From an uncultured Parasphingopyxis sp. (GTDB lineage: Bacteria > Pseudomonadota > Alphaproteobacteria > Sphingomonadales > Sphingomonadaceae): DNA of 51,858 nt. Location of the stretch: the NCBI GenBank assembly GCA_905479515.1, contig CAJQMX010000005.1:1-51858 (forward strand), written 5' to 3'. The position numbers were made by a program, and so were the translations under genes. Position 1 is the stretch's first letter. The number at the start of each line of letters is the position of its first letter. Shown piece after piece: positions 1 to 8,156 of this stretch. Under the pieces are notes generated by a model. It searched no databases, had not been told where the DNA came from, and was given only the letters and a program-made list of their open reading frames with translations.

Positions 1-1287
1 TCACGTGTTGCTGATGTTGCAGCGGGCACGCAGGACGAAGTTCTGGGCACGGGTGCTCCTGCTCCATCCTTCGGCGGCGGATACGACGTAATCGAAGGCT
101 TTGCCGAATTGATCGTTCCGATCCTCGAAGATATGCCTGGCTTCTACAGCCTCACAGCAGAAGGCGGTGTCCGCGTTTCGGATTATTCGAACTCGGGCAC
201 GAGCGTTACCTGGAAAGTTGGCGGTTCCTGGGAGCCCGTCGAGGGTTTCCGCTTCCGCGGTATCTACCAGCGCGCCGCTCGTTCTCCGAACATTGGTGAG
301 CTCTTTGCTCCGGTCACAACCGGCCTGACGGCTCTGACTAATGATCCTTGTTCCGGTGCGCAGCCAGTTGGTAACGCTGCACTGACTGCAATTTGTATTT
401 CGCAGGGCGCTCCGGCGGGTACTATCGGTTCCATCCCGCAGGCATCAGCTGGTCAGATCAACGCGACGGCAGGTGGTAACGTTAACCTCGATGTTGAGAA
501 GGCAACGACCTACACGCTCGGTATTGTGGCAACGCCGCCGCAGGTTCCTGGCCTGACCGTCGTAGTCGATTACTTTAACATCAAGGTGACAGACGCCATC
601 ACGACGCCAACACCGGGTGATATCCTTGTTCCGTGCTTTACGGGTGGTGATCAGGCTGCGTGCGCCAACATCGTACGGAACCCGCTTAACGGTTCGTTGA
701 ACGGTGGTGGTGATACCCCAGGTTTGCTTCTGCAGCTTACCAATCAGGGTCGCTTGGCAACTTCGGGTGTTGACTTCCGGGTCAACTACACGTTCCCGCT
801 GAACTTTGGTTCGCTGAACTTTGACCTTAATGGTACCTGGACGGACAGCCTGACCTTCAAGGCTAACCAGAATGATCCTACGGGTCTCAATCGCGAATGT
901 GTTGGCTATTACAGCATCAACTGTGAGCCTTTGACCCCGGAATGGCAGGTTAACACTCGTGTGACCTTGAGTGTTGATGACTTGTTCGATGTGTCACTGC
1001 TGTGGCGTTGGATGCAGGGTACCGATCTGGAACCGGCAACGGTTTCCTCCGGAATTCTGCCTGACTATCTGTCAATCGACGATGCGTCCTACTTCGATCT
1101 TTCGGTACGTTCGAACGTCAGCGAGAATTTCGATGTAACCTTCTCGATCTTCAACCTGCTTGATCGGGATGCGCCGAATATCAGCTCTTATCTCGGTTCG
1201 AGCACGTTCAACTCGGGTAACACTTATCCGTCGACCTTCGACGTGTTGGGTCGCCGTTACTCGGTTACCGGTCGCGTTCGCTTCTAA
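1..1287 (+). CDS. TonB-dependent receptor, C-terminal part (5' truncated by window edge)
   Basis: The frame is open from base 1 to a TAA at 1285-1287, so only the last 428 residues are present. They form the distal part of a 22-strand outer-membrane barrel: alternating aromatic and polar strands (residues rich in FRVNYTF, FDLSV, FDVTFSIFNL) and the usual receptor C-terminus ending in Phe (GRRYSVTGRVRF). The family imports siderophores, vitamins or oligosaccharides using TonB-ExbBD energy. Two cysteine-containing extracellular-loop stretches (DPCSGAQ...AICIS and VPCFTGGDQAACANI) are typical of Caulobacter/Sphingomonas receptors. Codons are unusually T-ending (GGT, CGT, GCT), unlike the downstream genes, which suggests high expression. 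The substrate cannot be told; the plug and TonB box lie outside the window. A strong terminator follows. Confidence 0.93.
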   Translation, partial: SRVADVAAGTQDEVLGTGAPAPSFGGGYDVIEGFAELIVPILEDMPGFYSLTAEGGVRVSDYSNSGTSVTWKVGGSWEPVEGFRFRGIYQRAARSPNIGELFAPVTTGLTALTNDPCSGAQPVGNAALTAICISQGAPAGTIGSIPQASAGQINATAGGNVNLDVEKATTYTLGIVATPPQVPGLTVVVDYFNIKVTDAITTPTPGDILVPCFTGGDQAACANIVRNPLNGSLNGGGDTPGLLLQLTNQGRLATSGVDFRVNYTFPLNFGSLNFDLNGTWTDSLTFKANQNDPTGLNRECVGYYSINCEPLTPEWQVNTRVTLSVDDLFDVSLLWRWMQGTDLEPATVSSGILPDYLSIDDASYFDLSVRSNVSENFDVTFSIFNLLDRDAPNISSYLGSSTFNSGNTYPSTFDVLGRRYSVTGRVRF

Positions 1288-1310
1288 GCTAACGACTGAA
1301 CCAAAAATTG

Positions 1311-1343
1311 GGCGGCGAGGGATTTCCCTCGCCGCCTTTTTTT
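1311..1343 (+). terminator. Rho-independent terminator after the TonB receptor
   Basis: A perfect 11-bp stem (GGCGGCGAGGG at 1311-1321, CCCTCGCCGCC at 1326-1336) encloses a 4-base loop (ATTT) and is followed by seven T residues (1337-1343). It starts 24 bases after the receptor stop codon and separates the receptor transcript from the downstream TPR gene. Confidence 0.93.
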
Positions 1344-1384
1344 GTGCATGACGGATAGTCCGAGGATTTCAAACAAAGCATGGA

Positions 1385-2869
1385 TTGAAAGTGGCTGACG
1401 ACGAATCTCCCGATCAAATCATAAACATCGCAATGGCAGAGCGGGACAAGGGTCATGCTAGCGATGCTGTGCCCTTGGTTCAGCGCGCATTGGAAAAAAA
1501 ACCTGATCACCTGAGGCTATGGCATGTTCTGGGCCTGCTCTATCGGGCCCTGCAAGACTCTGCCGCGGCCATTGACGCGTTCGAGCACGCTGCCCGGCTG
1601 GCTCCGGCCGATCCCAAAATCTCCCATGCATTGGCTCGCGTAACGATGGAAGCGGGACGGCCCGCAACTGCGCTGTATGACAGGGCCCGGGTCATCGCAC
1701 CTGGTGATGGCGATGTCGTAATCGGTAGGGCCGCCGCTCAATTGGCTGAAGGCCGACTAGAACAGGCGATCGAAGATCTGGATCTGGTCGTCCAGACCAG
1801 CCAGAATTGGTATCAAGGGCATAGCTCACTGGCGGAATTTCGATGGATGGCCGGAGAAAAAGAATCGCACTTGTCTAGCTTTGAAGATGCATTGATCGCT
1901 CAACCGCGTGATCCGCTCCTATGGGCGACAATGATTAACCAGATGATCCATGTCGGGCAGTTTGCCCAATTGGATCCAATCATTGTCAGGGCGCGCAGAG
2001 CTGTTGGAGAACAGCAGAATCTCACCATTTGTGAAGCAATAGTCGCTTCTGAGATCGGTGACAGAGATCGCGCTGATCGGCTGTTTGCATCGCTTAAGCC
2101 CTATCAGGATATGTCGCTTTCCGTGCGCGCCATGCGCCATCTTCTACGGACAGGACGTCCGGATGAAGCAGCAGCGCTCGGCGAAGGCTTGGTTGACGAT
2201 CCTGAGGCAAAGGAAATGTGGCCCTATCTTGGCCTGGCATGGCGCCTCATAGATGATCCCCGTTGGCTTTGGCTCGAGCGAGAAGAGCGGTTGATCAAGA
2301 GCCTTGATATGTCCGACAGGCTGGATTTTGAAGCGCTCGCCGCCTTTCTGCGAACACTGCATGTTGCGAAGGCGGATATGGCTGGGCAGTCCGTACGCGG
2401 CGGAACGCAGACCGATGGTCCGCTCTTCGCACGGGCGGAAAATGAGATCCAAACATTGCGGCAATGCCTGGTTGATGTGATTGGCGATCATATGCGCGCG
2501 ATCGGACCACCTGATCCAACCCATCCGATTTTGCGACATAGCCCCGGGATCGTGAGCTTTGCCGGATCTTGGTCCGTACGCCTGGAGGGAAGTGGCAGAC
2601 ACACAAACCATATACATCCACAAGGATGGTACAGTTCTGCGCTCTACATAGCTTTACCAGAGGCTGAAAAATTGGGCGATGCGCCCGCAGGTTGGCTAAA
2701 ACTGGGAGAGCCACCGGAAGAGCTTGGGCTTGATCTTGAGCCTTACCATATGATTGAGCCCAAGGTCGGCACTCTGGCGCTTTTTCCTTCGATCATGTGG
2801 CATGGTACGGTGCCGTTCGCACAGGGAGAGCGACTGACAGTTGCATTCGATGTCGCCCAACCAGCCTAG
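1385..2869 (+). CDS. TPR protein with C-terminal 2OG-Fe(II) oxygenase domain
   Basis: 494 residues. The N-terminal ~300 residues are tetratricopeptide-like helical repeats (for example the segments around residues 25-60 and 60-95, with LGLLYRALQDSAAAIDAFEHA). The C-terminal ~110 residues fit the putative 2OG-Fe(II) oxygenase family PF13759: His409-x-His411 and distal His473 are candidate Fe ligands, with Arg of GERLTVAFDV for 2-oxoglutarate. Such proteins are predicted to hydroxylate a protein or peptide bound by the TPRs; no substrate is known to me. The start is uncertain: TTG 1385 and GTG 1391 are both possible and neither has a strong ribosome site. The gene follows a TonB receptor behind a terminator, a common sphingomonad arrangement. 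Its stop codon overlaps that of the convergent gene. Confidence 0.82.
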   Translation: MKVADDESPDQIINIAMAERDKGHASDAVPLVQRALEKKPDHLRLWHVLGLLYRALQDSAAAIDAFEHAARLAPADPKISHALARVTMEAGRPATALYDRARVIAPGDGDVVIGRAAAQLAEGRLEQAIEDLDLVVQTSQNWYQGHSSLAEFRWMAGEKESHLSSFEDALIAQPRDPLLWATMINQMIHVGQFAQLDPIIVRARRAVGEQQNLTICEAIVASEIGDRDRADRLFASLKPYQDMSLSVRAMRHLLRTGRPDEAAALGEGLVDDPEAKEMWPYLGLAWRLIDDPRWLWLEREERLIKSLDMSDRLDFEALAAFLRTLHVAKADMAGQSVRGGTQTDGPLFARAENEIQTLRQCLVDVIGDHMRAIGPPDPTHPILRHSPGIVSFAGSWSVRLEGSGRHTNHIHPQGWYSSALYIALPEAEKLGDAPAGWLKLGEPPEELGLDLEPYHMIEPKVGTLALFPSIMWHGTVPFAQGERLTVAFDVAQPA

Positions 2870-3906
2870 CCGAGCAAGGGATTAACGGAATCAAGCCGAG
2901 CATTCAGCCCCTGCGCGACTGTTTCGACCCAGATAGCGACCTTTTCGATTTCATCGCTATGAGGCGAGTCTCCATCGGCGCGGTCTCTTTCCCGTCCCGT
3001 TGCGCTATATTCACCGCCGAACTTTGAATGCGATGTAAAGGCTGGCCCCTGAACGATATCGATCACTTGATTATCGGTCAGGCCTATCTCGAATAGCGCG
3101 CCGAGCGCCGCTATACTCTCCTCTGGATGCGCTAGCAGGGTTTCACTATCGAGCATCCTTACCCGCGCAGGCCCCAGCCGCTCGGCCAGTTTTAAAAAGT
3201 GGATATGTTGAGCAAGCCAAGCCAGCCCGGCAATCTGGAGATCCGTTTGCCCAAATAAGTCATCGTCGGAATATCCGAGGTCGGTCAGTCCCGATTTTCT
3301 TAGGGTAGCAAACAATTCGCGTCCCCAAAGCCTTCCGGTGATACCCTTGCGTGCAATTGATCCCAGAAAGACACGGAGCGGCGCATGCAGAAATAATGCC
3401 CGCGTTGCAGGACGATTGATGAGTATTGGTTCAGCAAGAACGTTAACGATGCATGATGGCTTAACGATAACCGCCTCACCTGCTTCGAAAGGTTTCGCAA
3501 GAAGGTCGAGCGCCATAAAAAGTGCAGAATCACGCTGGGCCTCCGAAGCGCCGCGTCTCGCATATCCTACTATATCCTGCAGCAAATGCGGCTCTTTCAA
3601 ACCCATTGCCTGTCCTGGCCTGTCGAACGCCCGGGTTAACATCGTTGAGCAGCAAAAGGCGGAATGGAAAATGAAATGCAGGGGTGTCTGATTGGCGGAG
3701 GGAAGGCCGATGTCTGATCGCGCAATTACCTGGCGCTCGCAGTCTTCAGGCAAATAGTCGTCTGAAAGAAAGACAACCGAATCGTGCACGGATCGAGGCG
3801 CATGGACAAAATGCAATTGATCCCGCGCATCATCGAACCGATGGGCGAGCCAATTGGCATTGTTCAGGATCTCCGAAAATCTTCCCGGCTTGTGCATATC
3901 AGTCAT
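2866..3906 (-). CDS. Sulfotransferase-like P-loop protein
   Basis: 346 residues from ATG 3906 (a TTG at 3918 is the alternative; both lack a clear ribosome site). Residues around 80-95 read FIFHSAFCCSTMLTRAF, which resembles the 5'-phosphosulfate-binding loop of sulfotransferases but with CCST in place of the usual RSGTT. A later arginine/serine-rich segment (RALFLHAPLRVFLGSIARKG) is placed like the 3'-phosphate-binding region. The family is often found beside TonB receptors and TPR-oxygenase genes in Sphingomonadales, as here. Whether it transfers sulfate is not shown; a kinase-like or inactive P-loop role is possible. It converges on the TPR-oxygenase gene, the two stop codons sharing CTAG at 2866-2869. 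Confidence 0.6.
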   Translation of the reverse strand: MTDMHKPGRFSEILNNANWLAHRFDDARDQLHFVHAPRSVHDSVVFLSDDYLPEDCERQVIARSDIGLPSANQTPLHFIFHSAFCCSTMLTRAFDRPGQAMGLKEPHLLQDIVGYARRGASEAQRDSALFMALDLLAKPFEAGEAVIVKPSCIVNVLAEPILINRPATRALFLHAPLRVFLGSIARKGITGRLWGRELFATLRKSGLTDLGYSDDDLFGQTDLQIAGLAWLAQHIHFLKLAERLGPARVRMLDSETLLAHPEESIAALGALFEIGLTDNQVIDIVQGPAFTSHSKFGGEYSATGRERDRADGDSPHSDEIEKVAIWVETVAQGLNARLDSVNPLLG

Positions 3907-3964
3907 CTGAACGAGCAACCCGGGGCCGTCAACTGGCGCATATCAGCCCAATCTAGGTCTTGGA

Positions 3965-3992
3965 TTGAATCAGATCTAACAAAGTGTATTAT
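3965..3992 (+). promoter_or_regulatory. Candidate sigma-70 promoter
   Basis: TTGAAT (3965-3970), a 16-base spacer and TATTAT (3987-3992) match the -35/-10 consensus well in an AT-rich stretch. It lies 30 bases before the 23-codon ORF at 4022 and could also serve the exported protein at 4142. It was read by eye, with no expression data. Confidence 0.45.
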
Positions 3993-4021
3993 TAGGCGCT
4001 GACACAAAACGGGGACGCAAG

Positions 4022-4093
4022 ATGAAACGAGTTGTTTTGGCGAGCGGTTTGTTGCTTACGATAACGGCTGCACTCGACATCGGGTCTCCATGA
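4022..4093 (+). CDS. Tiny ORF (23 aa) resembling an isolated signal peptide
   Basis: An ATG preceded by GGGGA at about -8 opens 23 codons that look like the first part of a Sec signal peptide (MKRVVLASGLLLTITAAL), then stop at TGA. It sits between a good promoter and the exported protein at 4142. It may be a leader or a gene remnant left after loss of its mature part, since a decayed copy of the 4142 gene lies further downstream. The family is unknown, and translation is only inferred. Confidence 0.3.
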   Translation: MKRVVLASGLLLTITAALDIGSP

Positions 4094-4141
4094 GACCGTT
4101 ATTAGAAATTTACGATTCGATTTGTACTTTTGGAGTAGAAA

Positions 4142-4420
4142 ATGAGAAAATTTATCACTGCAACCGTGTTTGTCTGTTCCGTGGCGGCATTCCCGGCATT
4201 GGCTTTGGCAGATGAGGAAGCGGAAGATGATACGGCTGAGAACGATCCCTATGCGCCGGATGCAATCCGCTGTGAGCGCGTAGCAATTACCGGATCGCGG
4301 GCGCGGCGCACGCGCGTTTGTATGACCAATGCAGAATGGGCGGACCAGCGGTCTGCCGGCAATCGAAATGCATCGGAACTGGTAGATAATGCCACGAGGG
4401 ATCACATGCAGCGAAACTGA
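4142..4420 (+). CDS. Small exported cysteine protein (TGS...R-V-C-M-T-x-x-E-W family)
   Basis: 92 residues. Ribosome site GGAG lies 9 bases before ATG. Residues 1-23 form a Sec signal peptide ending ALA-D, so the mature protein is periplasmic or secreted. An acidic segment (DEEAEDDTAEND) follows, then a core with two cysteines: RCERVAITGSR ... RVCMTNAEWA. I recognise this core as a pattern common in small exported proteins of sphingomonads and caulobacters (Cys, TGS, basic residues, Cys, Thr, Glu-Trp), of unknown function; the two cysteines could form a disulfide. A decayed second copy of the core lies just downstream. Base composition is AT-richer than the core genes nearby. Confidence 0.75.
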   Translation: MRKFITATVFVCSVAAFPALALADEEAEDDTAENDPYAPDAIRCERVAITGSRARRTRVCMTNAEWADQRSAGNRNASELVDNATRDHMQRN

Positions 4421-4447
4421 TTCGATCCCCGATTGCGTAGGTTGAAA

Positions 4448-4566
4448 ATGAAGATAGCGCTTCTGAAGAGGCGCTACGCACCGGACGCGATGCTTGCGCA
4501 TGTTGCTCGACCGGAATCCGCACGCGCGTGTGCATGATCACTGTCGAATGCGCTACGCATCGATAA
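4448..4566 (+). pseudogene. Decayed paralogue of the preceding cysteine protein
   Basis: Reading from ATG 4448 gives ...YAPDA..., identical to a segment of the 4142 gene product, but the frame then runs to a TGA at 4535. Shifting frame, the bases from about 4508 give TGIRTRVCMITVECA, matching TGSRARRTRVCMTNAEWA of the intact gene with a deletion of about nine bases. Signal peptide and acidic region are missing. The pattern is that of a tandem duplicate broken by small deletions and frameshifts. The rest of the roughly 300-base gap up to 4720 holds no other recognisable gene. Confidence 0.6.
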
Positions 4567-4719
4567 GGCGCGATTCGCAGTGAGCGGAATTTGCTCGATC
4601 AATCGACCATCGACAGCACGGATCGCAATTGTCCTCACTTCCCTGCTGATCTTCCCGTAGTGGATTCGGGCACTCATGGCCTCCAGGGTACAATCGCGCA
4701 GGCTGTAAGCCCCGCGCTG

Positions 4720-5277
4720 CTATCTGATCCTGTTCACAGACATGAAGCCTGTCCGACCTTCCACACGCAGGCGAAATCCACCTACCCCGCCGCGAGAGAT
4801 GGTCGCGATTGATCCGAGACGGATTCTGCCGCGCAGGCTGCTATTGCTGCCCTCACGCCAGATCTGCCCGTTTTCGAGGAGGAAAACACGCCGGCGCGTG
4901 GCGTCGGTAAAGGTCTCGGTGATGGCAGAGGTTACTTCTTCCGGCTCCGGCGGTGCCAGTTCGGCAACATCCTCTGCGCTGCCACCGCTTTGCTCTGCCC
5001 GGCTTACCTCTCGCTCATAGCGTTCCTCGATTTGAATCGCAGAAAGGCCGAAATCTTCGGCTCTGCGTCTGTTCCGGCGTTCCCGGCGAGACTGTTGGGC
5101 TGCGTCTGCCCCTGCCAGTGCCGCATCGAAACAGGCAAGCCGCGCTGGGCCTTCGGTAAGGGTGCCGCACTCCCGGAAAGGATCAAGCGCCTCATCCGTT
5201 TCATCAGCATAGGCAGGCGTTGCCATGGCGATGGGCAGCATCGCTGCCGGGATCAGGAAAAGTCTGGCAATGCGCAT
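4720..5277 (-). CDS. Exported protein of unknown function with a C...RLACFD motif
   Basis: 185 residues from ATG 5277 (GTG 5280 also possible; a GGAG site precedes both). Residues 1-24 are a Sec signal peptide ending AYA-D. The mature N-terminus carries FRECGTLTEGPARLACFDAAL: two cysteines spaced as in many periplasmic proteins with an RLxCYD motif, including type VI secretion-associated VasI, though nothing else here suggests that system. The middle is a charged helix (AAQQSRRERRNRRRAEDFG), and the C-terminal ~65 residues are predicted beta strands resembling an SH3-like fold (RRVFLLENGQIWRE...GFRLRVEGRTGFMSVNRIR). No function can be assigned. Confidence 0.75.
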   Translation of the reverse strand: MRIARLFLIPAAMLPIAMATPAYADETDEALDPFRECGTLTEGPARLACFDAALAGADAAQQSRRERRNRRRAEDFGLSAIQIEERYEREVSRAEQSGGSAEDVAELAPPEPEEVTSAITETFTDATRRRVFLLENGQIWREGSNSSLRGRIRLGSIATISRGGVGGFRLRVEGRTGFMSVNRIR

Positions 5278-5399
5278 CACTTGCTACTCCGGATGATTGG
5301 GTGTTCCCGTTAAACCTATAGCGCCATCATTACCGATAATTGACGATCTTGCTAGGCTTTGTGAGCATCCTTCGCATCATCCGGTGTCAGGTTGTGACC

Positions 5400-7979
5400 C
5401 TAGCCGAACTGCATATCCAGCGCGCCTTCCCCTTCATCGACTTTCACCGTGGTCCCGTCGGGAACATCGCCGCGCAGAATGGCATCAGCCAGCGGGTCCT
5501 GCAGATATTTCTGCACCGCGCGTTTCAGCGGCCTTGCGCCATAGATCGGATCATACCCGACCCGGCCCAGCCAGTCGCGTGCCTTGTCCGTCAGCTCGAT
5601 CGTGATCTTGCGATCCTTGAGCAACTTGCCAACGCGCGCCACCTGAATGTCGACAATCGGTGCCATATGCTCCTGGCTCAGCCTGTGGAACAGGATGATC
5701 TCGTCGAGCCGGTTGAGGAATTCGGGGCGGAAATGTCCACGCACGGTTTCCATGACCTGCGGTTCCACGTCGGCGACAGTTTGATCATCGCCGAGCGAAG
5801 ACAGATACTGGCTGCCAAGGTTTGACGTAAGAATGATCAGCGTGTTGGAGAAATCGACCGTGCGGCCCTGACCATCGGTCAGCCGGCCATCATCGAGCAC
5901 CTGGAGGAGCACGTTGAACACGTCATTATGCGCCTTCTCGACCTCGTCGAACAGGATCACCTGATAGGGACGCCGCCGAACCGCTTCGGTCAGCACGCCG
6001 CCTTCTTCATAGCCAACATAACCCGGAGGCGCGCCGATAAGCCGAGCCACTGAATGCTTCTCCATGAATTCTGACATGTCGATGCGGACCATGGCCGCCT
6101 GATCGTCGAACAGGAATTCGGCGAGCGCTTTCGTCAGCTCTGTCTTGCCAACGCCGGTCGGCCCGAGGAACAGGAAGGAGCCGAGCGGCCGATGGGGATC
6201 CTGCAAGCCAGCGCGCGATCTGCGAACGGCCTTGGACACGGCTTTCACCGCATCTTCCTGCCCGATAACGCGCTTGCCGATTTCCTCTTCCATATTGAGC
6301 AGCTTCTCGCGCTCACCTTCCAGCATCCGTTCCATGGGAATGCCGGTCCAGCGGGCGACGATGGAGGCGATATCCTCGCTCGTCACTTCCTCGCGCAGCA
6401 TTGCGCCCTCGGTCGCCTCGCCGGCTTCCGCAAGCTTGCGCTCCAGATCGGGAATCGCGCCATAGGAAAGCTCACCCGCCTTGGCGAGGTCGCCCGCACG
6501 CTGGGCTTGTTCAAGCGCAATGCGTGCGGCGTCGAGCTGTTCCTTAAGCGCGGCTTCGGCGTGGATCTTGTCGCGTTCGGCCTGCCAGCGCTGGGTGAGC
6601 GCGGCATTCTCTTCTTCCAGATTGGCAAGCTCGCTTTCGATGGCCGCCAGCCGGTCTTTTGACGCTGCGTCCTTTTCCTTGGACAGGGCTTCGCGTTCGA
6701 TCTTGAGCTGGATGATGCGCCGGTCGAGAATTTCGATTTCTTCTGGGCGGGATTCGACCTCCATGCGGATGCGCGAGGCCGCTTCGTCCATCAGGTCGAT
6801 CGCCTTGTCGGGCAGGAAACGGTCGGTGATATAGCGTTCGGACAGCGTCGCGGCTGCAACCAGCGCGCCATCGGTGATCCGTACGCCGTGATGGAGCTCA
6901 TATTTCTCCTTGATACCGCGCAGGATCGAGATCGTGTCTTCGACATTGGGCTCTTCGACCATGACGGGCTGAAAGCGCCGCTGCAGGGCCGGGTCCTTTT
7001 CAACATATTTGCGATACTCGTCGAGCGTCGTCGCGCCAATGCAATGCAATTCGCCCCGGGCAAGCGCGGGTTTCAGCAGGTTGGACGCGTCCATTGATCC
7101 TTCGGATGCGCCGGCACCAACCAGTGTGTGCATCTCGTCGATAAACAGGATGATCTCACCCTCGGCGTCCTTGACCTCGTCAAGCACGCCTTTGAGCCGC
7201 TCCTCAAATTCACCGCGATATTTGGCGCCCGCGATCAGCGAGCCCATGTCGAGCGCCATCAGGCGGCGGTCCTTGAGCCCGTCCGGAACATCGCCATTGG
7301 TAATGCGCAGGGCCAGACCCTCGGCGATGGCGGTCTTGCCGACGCCCGGTTCGCCGATCAGCACCGGGTTGTTCTTGGTGCGGCGGGCAAGAATCTGGAT
7401 GGTGCGCCGGATTTCCTCATCGCGGCCGATGATCGGATCGATCTTGCCGTCCCGTGCCCGTTCGGTGAGGTCGTTGGCGAATTTCTTGAGCGCATCATAA
7501 CGGTCTTCAGCCGACGCGGTGTCGGCTGTCCGGCCGCCGCGCAGTTCGTTGATGGCTTCGTTAAGCGCTTCGGGCTTCAGGCCAGCCTTGTCGAGTGCAT
7601 CGCCTGCCGATGTGCCCTTGGAAAGGGTTAGCGCGAGCAGCAGGCGCTCAACCGTTACGTACGAATCCCCAGCAGTGTTGGCGATCTGCTCCGCCTGATC
7701 GAGCACGCGGACCGAGTCGTTATCAAGTTGCGGGGTTTGTTGGGCACCGCCGCCCGAAACCTGCGGAATCTTTGCAAGTGCTGCGTCATTTTCGCGCACT
7801 GCCGCTTCCGCGCTGCCACCGGAGCGCGCGATCAGGCCCGATGCCATGCCCTGATCATCCTCAAGCAGTGCCTTGAGCAGATGATCGGGCGAGACCCGTT
7901 GATGGTTCATACGGATGGCAACGGTTTGTGCTGATTGCAGAAAGCCCTTGGCGCGGTCCGTGAATTTTTCGAGATTCAT
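5400..7979 (-). CDS. clpB: ATP-dependent disaggregase ClpB
   Basis: 859 residues, the usual ClpB length. Residues 1-145 are the double Clp N domain starting [10 protein letters not shown]. The first AAA+ module has Walker [10 protein letters not shown] (around residue 205) and Walker [10 protein letters not shown] long coiled coil (about 410-525) follows, then the second module with [10 protein letters not shown] (around 605) and a C-terminal D2-small domain. With DnaK it resolubilises heat-aggregated proteins in the cytoplasm. I chose ATG 7979 over an upstream extension because AGGGA lies at the right distance and the N-terminus matches the family. A heat-shock type promoter lies 31 bases upstream. 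The IGF/IGL tripeptide of ClpA/ClpX, needed for ClpP docking, is not seen. Confidence 0.98.
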   Translation of the reverse strand: MNLEKFTDRAKGFLQSAQTVAIRMNHQRVSPDHLLKALLEDDQGMASGLIARSGGSAEAAVRENDAALAKIPQVSGGGAQQTPQLDNDSVRVLDQAEQIANTAGDSYVTVERLLLALTLSKGTSAGDALDKAGLKPEALNEAINELRGGRTADTASAEDRYDALKKFANDLTERARDGKIDPIIGRDEEIRRTIQILARRTKNNPVLIGEPGVGKTAIAEGLALRITNGDVPDGLKDRRLMALDMGSLIAGAKYRGEFEERLKGVLDEVKDAEGEIILFIDEMHTLVGAGASEGSMDASNLLKPALARGELHCIGATTLDEYRKYVEKDPALQRRFQPVMVEEPNVEDTISILRGIKEKYELHHGVRITDGALVAAATLSERYITDRFLPDKAIDLMDEAASRIRMEVESRPEEIEILDRRIIQLKIEREALSKEKDAASKDRLAAIESELANLEEENAALTQRWQAERDKIHAEAALKEQLDAARIALEQAQRAGDLAKAGELSYGAIPDLERKLAEAGEATEGAMLREEVTSEDIASIVARWTGIPMERMLEGEREKLLNMEEEIGKRVIGQEDAVKAVSKAVRRSRAGLQDPHRPLGSFLFLGPTGVGKTELTKALAEFLFDDQAAMVRIDMSEFMEKHSVARLIGAPPGYVGYEEGGVLTEAVRRRPYQVILFDEVEKAHNDVFNVLLQVLDDGRLTDGQGRTVDFSNTLIILTSNLGSQYLSSLGDDQTVADVEPQVMETVRGHFRPEFLNRLDEIILFHRLSQEHMAPIVDIQVARVGKLLKDRKITIELTDKARDWLGRVGYDPIYGARPLKRAVQKYLQDPLADAILRGDVPDGTTVKVDEGEGALDMQFG

Positions 7980-8009
7980 GTTTTCGTCCCTGTTTCGCTC
8001 TTTGTTTTG

Positions 8010-8037
8010 ATATAGTGTTGCCAAAATACAACACAAG
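8010..8037 (-). promoter_or_regulatory. Predicted RpoH (sigma-32) promoter of clpB
   Basis: On the minus strand CTTG (8034-8037) and CTATAT (8010-8015) are separated by 18 bases, matching the alphaproteobacterial RpoH consensus CTTG-N17/18-CTATAT. The spacer carries a 6-bp inverted repeat, GTGTTG (8015-8020) and CAACAC (8029-8034), eight bases apart, overlapping both promoter boxes. This could be an operator or a coincidence. It is not the CIRCE/HrcA sequence. Confidence 0.7.
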
Positions 8038-8156
8038 GAGTCGCGGCACTATCTTTGTCGATAGATTTAGGCGTTCGTCGAGCGACCGCAAGGGTGACTT
8101 GCGTGTGCCTTTTGGGGCGCTATGGTTTGCACTGCAATTCCCGGGAGATTGAATAA

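Noticed and set aside
4720..5277. Type VI secretion VasI homologue
   Set aside because: Only the short C...RLxCFD pattern matches, and no other type VI genes are present.
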